From assembly GCF_901709675.1 (NCBI RefSeq), contig NC_051090.1, positions 1,051,342-1,115,341 of the forward strand: a stretch of 64,000 nucleotides of DNA, in the 5' to 3' direction. This stretch comes from Syngnathus acus. Its lineage: Eukaryota > Chordata > Actinopteri > Syngnathiformes > Syngnathidae. Both the position numbers and the translations under genes were made by a program. The notes under the pieces were generated by a model, which worked only from the letters and a program-made list of their open reading frames with translations, ran no database searches and was not told the DNA's origin. Shown in pieces: positions 52,597 to 64,000 of this stretch; the first letter of the stretch is position 1; each line of letters begins with the position of its first letter.

Positions 52597-52769
52597 TACC
52601 GTAATTTTCGGACTATAAATCGCGCTTTTTTTCATAGTTTGGGGGGGGGGGGGGCGACTTATACTCAGGAGCGACTTATATACATATATGTTTTTTTTCA
52701 CTTTTTTGGGCATTTTATGGCTGGTGCGACTTATACTCCGGTGCGACTTATAGTCCGAAAATTACGGTA
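52597..52769. mobile_element. short inverted-repeat transposable element, copy 2
   Basis: A 173-bp copy of the element at 47552, in the same orientation, with the ends TACCGTAATTTTCGGACTAT and ATAGTCCGAAAATTACGGTA flanked by TA. Differences are mainly in the G-run length and a few substitutions, so both copies are young. Confidence 0.87.
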
Positions 52770-55700
52770 AATGAATTGTAGATGTGTTTTTTTTTAGGAG
52801 ACAAGGAGAGTTTTTATTCTAATATTTGATTAAAACTGATATATTGCAATTAACAAATGAATATTTTATTTAATGAACAGATTATTGGTTCTCAATTTTT
52901 CTAATCTTGGTCTTAGGTTTCACAAATAGATGTCAACATCAGTCTAACATGCCCTTTCGTAGTAGTTTAATGATAATAATGCATCAGATTGAACTGAAAA
53001 CATGCTTTGCATTGTAAAGCATTTCATAGGTTACAACCCAGCTATATTAAGAAACGGTGCATCGTAAAGTGTGCCAATACAAGGAGACTGGCTAACCTGG
53101 ATGAAATGATAGAATGAAGGCAAGTGAGCTCAGAGGAATTTGTAAAATGAAGATTACATCAAGGCTTTCCATCCACCTCCAACACCCACAAGTGTTGCTC
53201 ATATAGGTTACCAGTGAGTGTACGTGCACCATATTACACTCAAGTAGGAGTCTGCCCGGGCCTCCCAGTGACGCATTTAATTCTGTCCCCCATAATTCAT
53301 GAAGCGTCTTAAAATAGGTGTGTGGATTTTCAGGGATCTGACGACACATACTCAAAGGAACCGTGCTAAGCTAGATGGGACAAACACAAAAAATCAAGTG
53401 CTGGTGCCTACCAATCATCACATAGGATGAAAAAAACAAAACACTTTATTGGGTGTACAGTCTTGCTACCTGATTAGTCTTATTCAAGCATCCCCAGGCA
53501 TAATGTTACAAAACACGGTCAGCATAACTTATCAAACAGGTTAATAATTCCCCAAGCATATTGTCATCATTTATTGATCTTGACTAATCAACCTGAATGA
53601 GATCATTATGTACACTTTGCCACATTAATACTCAGTGCTTTCAGGCTAAAATGATATAAGTCTACTCGTAGAGGTTAGCAAGCTGTGAAAAGGTTGGATC
53701 AGCATTTTTTCGGAAATAAAAATCATCCAACATTTGACGAGACTTGGATTTTCAAACAAAATGATCATATTCTCAATTTCTGTGAATTGTGAAATATTAC
53801 CTCTGTATTTGACAAGAAGGGGATTTGATTGAGGTTGTTTTATTTGTATCATTTCAATTCAGGTATGCTTTTATTGAAGGAAATGTTTTCTACATTAGAA
53901 GCGTAAAAGGGAGAAAAAAAACGCCTGTGGAAATGTTGCTTGCAAATGATGACGGTGGCGTTATCCCACAGGGAAATGTCTGGAAAATGTGTCTCGGTAT
54001 TTAACATTGGCACAGTTGCTATGGCAACGTGACGGAGAGGACTTGCTCGTCCTTGTCACTGTGTGAGAGAGGCCCTGCTCAAATCCAACAAGTCTTCCTC
54101 GTCATTTGGTATTTCCGACCAATACCTCCTCCTTCTTTCACGCACGGCATACTAAAGTCACATTTTGCGACATCCATACATTTTTTGGAAGAATGTTCTG
54201 CATTGTGGGCCACTCCCCTAATTGGCTCAGAGGGTATAAATAGCCACAGCCATCACAAGACTGATTTACTTGCTCGACTTGCAAGGTTAATGCAGCCCCA
54301 AGGGACCCTAAGCGGGTCATTGGGTTATCTTTTGAAGAGCCACTGTTCAAACTGATACAGGAAGGATACCTCATTTGAGCTTTGAGAATTGCAGTCAAAA
54401 CGTAATTGGCATTCATTTGATATTTTACAGATAATTGATCACTAATACATAAACCACAGGGTCTACATATTTGAATGAAGAACTTATATTTAACCCTAGA
54501 AACTAATGAGTCAAAAAAAAAACAAGAAGCAGATGAAATCAATTCATGCTTTACCTTTAATCGCTTCTTAGAAAAAGTATTTCTTTTTAAACACAATATA
54601 CAATATAATGCCATACATTGTGTGAAACATTTATTAACCCACCTGCAACAACGGGTGGACCTAAATGTAGAATAAGAAAAAATCACCTGTCATGCAGATA
54701 GTGCTAAATCAGGCTAACCATTTGGACAACTAGGACCAAAAAGCATCAACATAGAGATAAACAATGTTAATACTGAACAAAATGGTTTGTCCAAAACTGC
54801 TAACAAGTTTGGTCAGGAATAGTTTACACAGTAGCACAGTTACATAAGAGCATTTTGCTGTTATCGCAGATCAACTGCGTGTGTGTGTGAGTGCCGTGCG
54901 CATGCCACCAAGACCGTTGCAGTGACATCCACTTTTACATGATGTGCAGGAGATCATTTAGCCTTGTGATTCTCAAACTTTGCAGCTTAGAAATGAGCAG
55001 TTGCCATGAACAAGCTGCTGAGATCAAATAAGAAATTTGGATATTTGGATAGGAAATGTCTGTTCTGCTTATGTGTCCTATTTCCAAGCGTTAACATCTG
55101 GGTCACCCAATGGCTGTCACATGACAACCTTGTAGCTTTGAAAATTATGGTCCTGATAAACCAAAGACAAATTAGCATGCAGCTAAAAAAAAAAGACATC
55201 AGTTCGTAGCGATGATATCATTTTTGGTTTACGATTTCGTTCAATCATTTTCAAAGAGTTGAAAACTTTGGTGATTTGGTCACGTTGTCGTTACAAGGTT
55301 GTCATATGACAACTTTCCTTCAGCTCCTACTTTGATGGGCACTGGAAAACAGTGTGCAGTTTATATACACAATGTCAAATTGTGTTTTGTGTAAATATAT
55401 CGATAGAACAATATAGAAAACAAAACAAGACTCCAATCTAGAGTCTTCTACACATTAGACACCACCACTTCCAGGTAATGCAAGTGCATATAAATTAGAA
55501 AATTCACTTTACACTCAACCAGAATTTCTTATTTACATGCTTAACATATCCAATAAATATACACTGTTATAAACAGCAGAGAGACCAACTTGAGCTTTTA
55601 GCGACAAACACTTGGAGACAAAGGTGAGGCGTGATGGGGAGGAGTATAAGGCCAATGGCAAAGTCAACACACTCCACCGTACAAAAACACACACACATGA

Positions 55701-57496
55701 TTGCCAGTGAACTATCCTGGAGTGAAATTTGACCAAGTACCATTTTAGTAAACAAAGAAAGGTAAGCTCACTAACAAGACAAACAAACTTTGACCGGATG
55801 AAACGTGAGGTCGACAACCCTTTTCAAACCATCGTTTGGAAACTATGATGGGAATAAAATCTTTTCCAATTTGCTTGACTCCATGCGAGTCGATTTGTAA
55901 CTGTCCTAGAAACCCAAAACAGTAAAGGGGCTTTTTTTTTTTCATGCTCTCCTTTCAATGACGTCATTGGGCGGAAGCAGCACTTGAGGGATTTTCATCA
56001 CAAGAAAGAAATAGCTGGCCTGATTGTTTTGGCTGCTGACCTTGGTGGCAAGAGACAGAGAGCGAGAGGGAGGGAGGGAGGGAGAGAGGGAGGGAGGGAG
56101 GGAGAGAGGGCTTTGTCAACTATGTTGCACTGATGAGATGAGAGCAGAGCAAAGCTGGCAGCTGGAAGAGCACCTTAAATGTGCAGGGCCTTGATTGCAT
56201 AGGGGGAGAAGGACATTGCATCAGATGGGCCTGGCTGGGGTCACCAGCAGTTCCAACTAACAGGATTATTAAGACTGCAGCATACCTGCCAGTTCAAAAT
56301 AGAATTGCCTCGGATGAGAAGTTTTTTTCCTTAAATTTTCCATGAAATAAAAGTACTCGCAAATGCAACTAAAATGCCATATATATATATATCTTTTTTT
56401 TTACAATATGAAATTCTTCTTTGACCCATGAGACCGGCCCTCTAGTAAGTTAGGTGAAAGTGGCCCCGTAGGTTGTTTTCATGGCGTCAAACACATGGTG
56501 GTAAAATATATTGAAATGATTATTTGCTGTCATTTTGTGGCAGGACTATGGTTGAATTTTGTTTTCGAGTTTGGATGTCATGCTCGTATGGAAAAACGCT
56601 GAAAAAGGCAAAACAAAGTTAATGACTCCAATTTTCCATCATTCATGACTCCACTGTGCATGAAAATTCTAGTTTTGGCCTGAAAAGTTCGGAAGCCCAC
56701 ACTGTATTCGTACTATTTTAAGACGAGCGATATTTCATTGAGAAGTATGAAAAGATATACGGATGAACGTCATCATGAAACGGAGCTGCGTTGAAACAAT
56801 GTTGCGCTCCGACTAAGAAACAATTGTGACAAAACGCATTCATTCACTTTCCCCAATTTCATCCAAGGGTCGGTCGGTCGGTCGTTTGTCGACATGGGAT
56901 TTCTCTATTGCCCAATACACGGAAGACTGTTCTCCTTTTGACATACAAAAATGATTTTACTCTCTCAGATAAGAAAAACATTTCACAGACATACTGTACT
57001 AGAGTGTTCAATAAATAAAAAAAATATATAAAGACATTAGTAAAAAAGGCACACAAAAGTTCTTCGACAAATGGTACAGGAAAAAGTCAACGCTTTCTCT
57101 TGCTATACAAACAGGTCTTCATCAGTAGATCTTATTCTATGCTACTTCTTTCTATATTATATCTGTGTAAAAAGTCTTAAGTTACAAAATGTCTCTCAGT
57201 AGTGTCAATGTCCATTTACTGCCAGTCCCATTTCCCAAACTGGCCTACAGCCTTCAATTTCTACCGCCGTTCTTGCGTGACCATCAAGATGTTTGCAGTA
57301 AATATTTCCTGAGAACTCTGAAGCTGCTTCTCCCGAAACTATCCGTGCCTGGCTGGCTGGCTTCAAACACCCAAGTGCAAGACGGCCCCGTGCGGGCCAA
57401 AACTAAGCCTTTGCTTCTGAGGCCTTGTTAAAAAGCACAGCTGCGTGAGGATCGCCCCTCTTTTTCCAAAAACTCTTTCTGCTGCTGACGGAAGCC

Positions 57497-61626
<4,130 letters not shown>

Positions 61627-61802
61627 TTTGGATCCCGTTTTCTCCTTCCCAATCAAAGCCAGAACTATAATCCAATAAGGAAAAAATATATAGGATTCTC
61701 TCAGCGGCACCCCAAAATAAAATCCCGTCTTCTTCCTTTTTAGCAGCTTAGAGAGCAGCTTGGTGGTGGCTGACAAAGAAGCCAGCTTGGTGTCTCCATG
61801 CC

Positions 61803-62004
61803 TGTGGATGGATGGATGGAAAGATGGATGGATGCAAGGGCAAAATGGGCGCTGCTCGATGGGCTGGAGCAGCGGCAGCAGCTGTGAGCCGTAAGCAGAG
61901 GGACTCACAACGCACTCATGAATAATGGAGAAGAAATGACTATGGGAGGCGGGAGGGGGGGATAGCGATGGAGACAGGAAGGAGGGAGGGAGGGAGGGAG
62001 GGAG
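61803..62004. repeat. (GGAT)n and (GGGA)n tracts near the pde4b alternative start
   Basis: Short GGAT repeats at about 61806-61837 and GGGA repeats at about 61979-62003 lie within 400 bp upstream of the super-short pde4b ATG. Confidence 0.85.
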
Positions 62005-62109
62005 GCTGCGATGTTCATCTGACTTGAGGGGGGGTTCCTCTGCTTGGTTTGTCTCGCTTCGATGCACTCACCAATGTCGTGCTAGTGCCTCCCCCTCCTC
62101 CCATTGACC

Positions 62110-62433
<324 letters not shown>

Positions 62434-62727
62434 GCATGTTCATCCCTCCTCCACTTTCCCCCAAAACTTAGTTTGCCAGCCCAAGCAACACGTTCCATGC
62501 AGAACACATGATTTGACAGAAAGTGAAGAAAAGGGGAGGGGGGAGTGATGTGCTTCTGATTGGCATGTGCTATAATTCTGTATATGGAGGGAACAAAAAT
62601 GTTTTCTTCTTCTGTAGGATACTGTCCTATATTTTTCCCCCAGATAACTTTGGGAGGAAAAACAATCCGCGCAAATGCTGCAGGTATCAATCAAGCTTCA
62701 CCTGTATTATGAAGGCAGCCATTGTGA

Positions 62728-62817
62728 GGAAGGAAGGAAGGAAGGAAGGAAGGAAGGAAGGAAGGAAGGAAGGAAGGAAGGAAGGAAGGAAGGAAGGAAG
62801 GAAGGAAGGAAGGAAGG
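62728..62817. repeat. (GGAA)n microsatellite
   Basis: About 22 GGAA units. False frames of repeated KEGR arise from it. Confidence 0.98.
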
Positions 62818-64000
62818 TGTGCCACAGTGTGACAATGAATGGCGCTCACATTTTAGGGAACGTGAATGCGCAGCATCTTATCACCAGCTCTATTATCAGT
62901 TTCTCCACGCCCGCCCGCCCGCCCTCCTTGTCTTCAATTCTGTTGTTGTGCTTCTGACAGCCAGCCTGGAAGACTCATTAGTCCCATCACTGGGCACATC
63001 CCATGTTCGACGGCGTGGAGGCTTATTTTCAGCCAAGATGGTGGAGAGAAAAAAAAGGACGAAGGAGATGAGAGATAATTGCATCCTTTTCCAATTTAGC
63101 TGACATCAACCCACTGATATCTGTTTGTGCCGCGTGTCCCAAAAATGAGAACACCCAAACACCATGGCAACAACATCAGGGAGACAGTATGCGGCTGGCT
63201 CTTTTCAGGAGGGAGGGAGGGAAGGAGGGAGGGAGGCGAGAGGGAGGATAGGTTTCCCTCTTTCCTTTGCAGGCAGACATGTGCTCTAGCTGCTGAGCTG
63301 TCACGAGGACACACCACACACATGGCCTCAGCTCACATCCAAGCCATACAAAGTCAAAAAGGTCTCTGGCTCACTTCCATGTCCATTTCTCTACTGCCCG
63401 CCTGCCACTTGCCAACAATCGCTGTCTGGTTGCCTCACGGGCACAATCGATGAGCTGTCCTGGACGCATGCCGCATTGTATAAGGCTCCATCGGGCCACC
63501 TGACTGGAATATAGCCTTACGTGAGGGCCAGTATGGATGCAATGCACTCCACAATATCTGCAAGGTTTTTGCAGGGATACCCTCCTGCTAAATAGTTTGA
63601 TTTCAATCCATGGGAAGCTCCCTTTTGGCTGAAGATGTGTGCGGATGCATATAGGTGATAAAGACGAGCAGGCAAATCAAAGCCTACCCTGAGAGGATTC
63701 CAGATTAGGGAAAGAATTCAGAAAGAAAGAAGCAAGAGCTGGCAAATAGGGATAAAGTGCGAGAGAGTGCTTTCTATATAATGCTGCAGTGCAGAATATA
63801 TCAAGAAAGGCAAAATGACTGATGATGTCTCTCTGCAGTGTGGTGAAGAGCTGCGCTTCCTTCCCCACAGGCTGAAAGAAATTCCCGAGTGCACAAACAG
63901 ACAGAGGCAGTTATCTGCGCCGACCAATGCTCACGTCTGACGTTTATGTTTTAGCACCACTGTAACTTCTATTGGCCATATGACAAAAACAATATCAGTC
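62818..64000. other. right end of window, pde4b upstream or intronic DNA
   Basis: For longer pde4b isoforms this is intronic; for the super-short form it is 5' flank. I looked on the minus strand for the UCR exon ending MASNK and did not find it. There are (CCCG)n at about 62911 and a GGGA-type purine tract at about 63208-63248. Confidence 0.55.

Larger units (their letters stand above)
50961..57496. other. gene-free spacer between sgip1 and pde4b
   Basis: Apart from the repeats listed, no coding exon is recognised on either strand. The right part should contain the pde4b 3' UTR, transcribed leftward. A (GGGA)n-type purine tract lies at about 56065-56109. Spacing between two developmentally regulated brain genes could hold enhancers, but nothing in the bare sequence identifies one. 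Confidence 0.5.

Noticed and set aside
54138-54686. 182-codon minus-strand open frame between sgip1 and pde4b
   Set aside because: No motif, no neighbouring exons, and AT-rich composition as in flanking spacer DNA.

Overview
The window is vertebrate nuclear DNA, almost certainly from a ray-finned (teleost) fish. Genes are split by GT-AG introns, introns are short, simple repeats are dense, and several short inverted-repeat elements are present. Gene order resembles human chromosome 1p32-p31, where TTC22, PARS2 and TTC4 lie together and INSL5, SGIP1 and PDE4B lie together. Here these are joined in one segment with LURAP1. Compactness and repeat style suggest a percomorph fish; the species cannot be named from sequence alone.

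Layout: lurap1 (minus, 3867-7693, two exons) lies head to head with ttc22 (plus, 9166-12286, eight exons). A tandem array of three intact PLAC8-family genes follows (plus, 13220-13869, 16218-16837, 18143-18777). Then come ttc4 (minus, 20778-22986) and pars2 (minus, 23477-25245), a two-exon relaxin-family gene that reads as insl5 (plus, 27574-28812), and sgip1 (minus, 32157-50277, 23 coding exons including microexons). The 3' part of pde4b (minus, 57497-61626) comes last, starting with the exon for a super-short isoform. Exons for longer PDE4B isoforms would lie beyond the right edge.

The genes do not form one pathway. They cover NF-kB/actomyosin adaptor signalling (LURAP1), HSP90 co-chaperoning (TTC4), mitochondrial translation (PARS2), gut peptide signalling (INSL5), clathrin endocytosis (SGIP1) and cAMP breakdown (PDE4B). 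Exon junctions were joined by hand from GT/AG signals, reading phase and remembered family sequence. All junctions agree in phase except one sgip1 intron that looks like a minor-spliceosome AT-AC intron.

Non-genic DNA holds (CAGG)n, (AAGG)n, (CTGT)n, (GA)n and (CT)n arrays, two copies of a short inverted-repeat element, a hAT-like fragment, a fold-back element and a perfect 54-bp palindrome. No CRISPR array, tRNA, rRNA or autonomous transposon was recognised. The points most worth a second look are the sgip1 AT-AC intron candidate, the conserved super-short pde4b exon, the intron-identical PLAC8 pair, the ttc4 C-terminus and the 54-bp palindrome.
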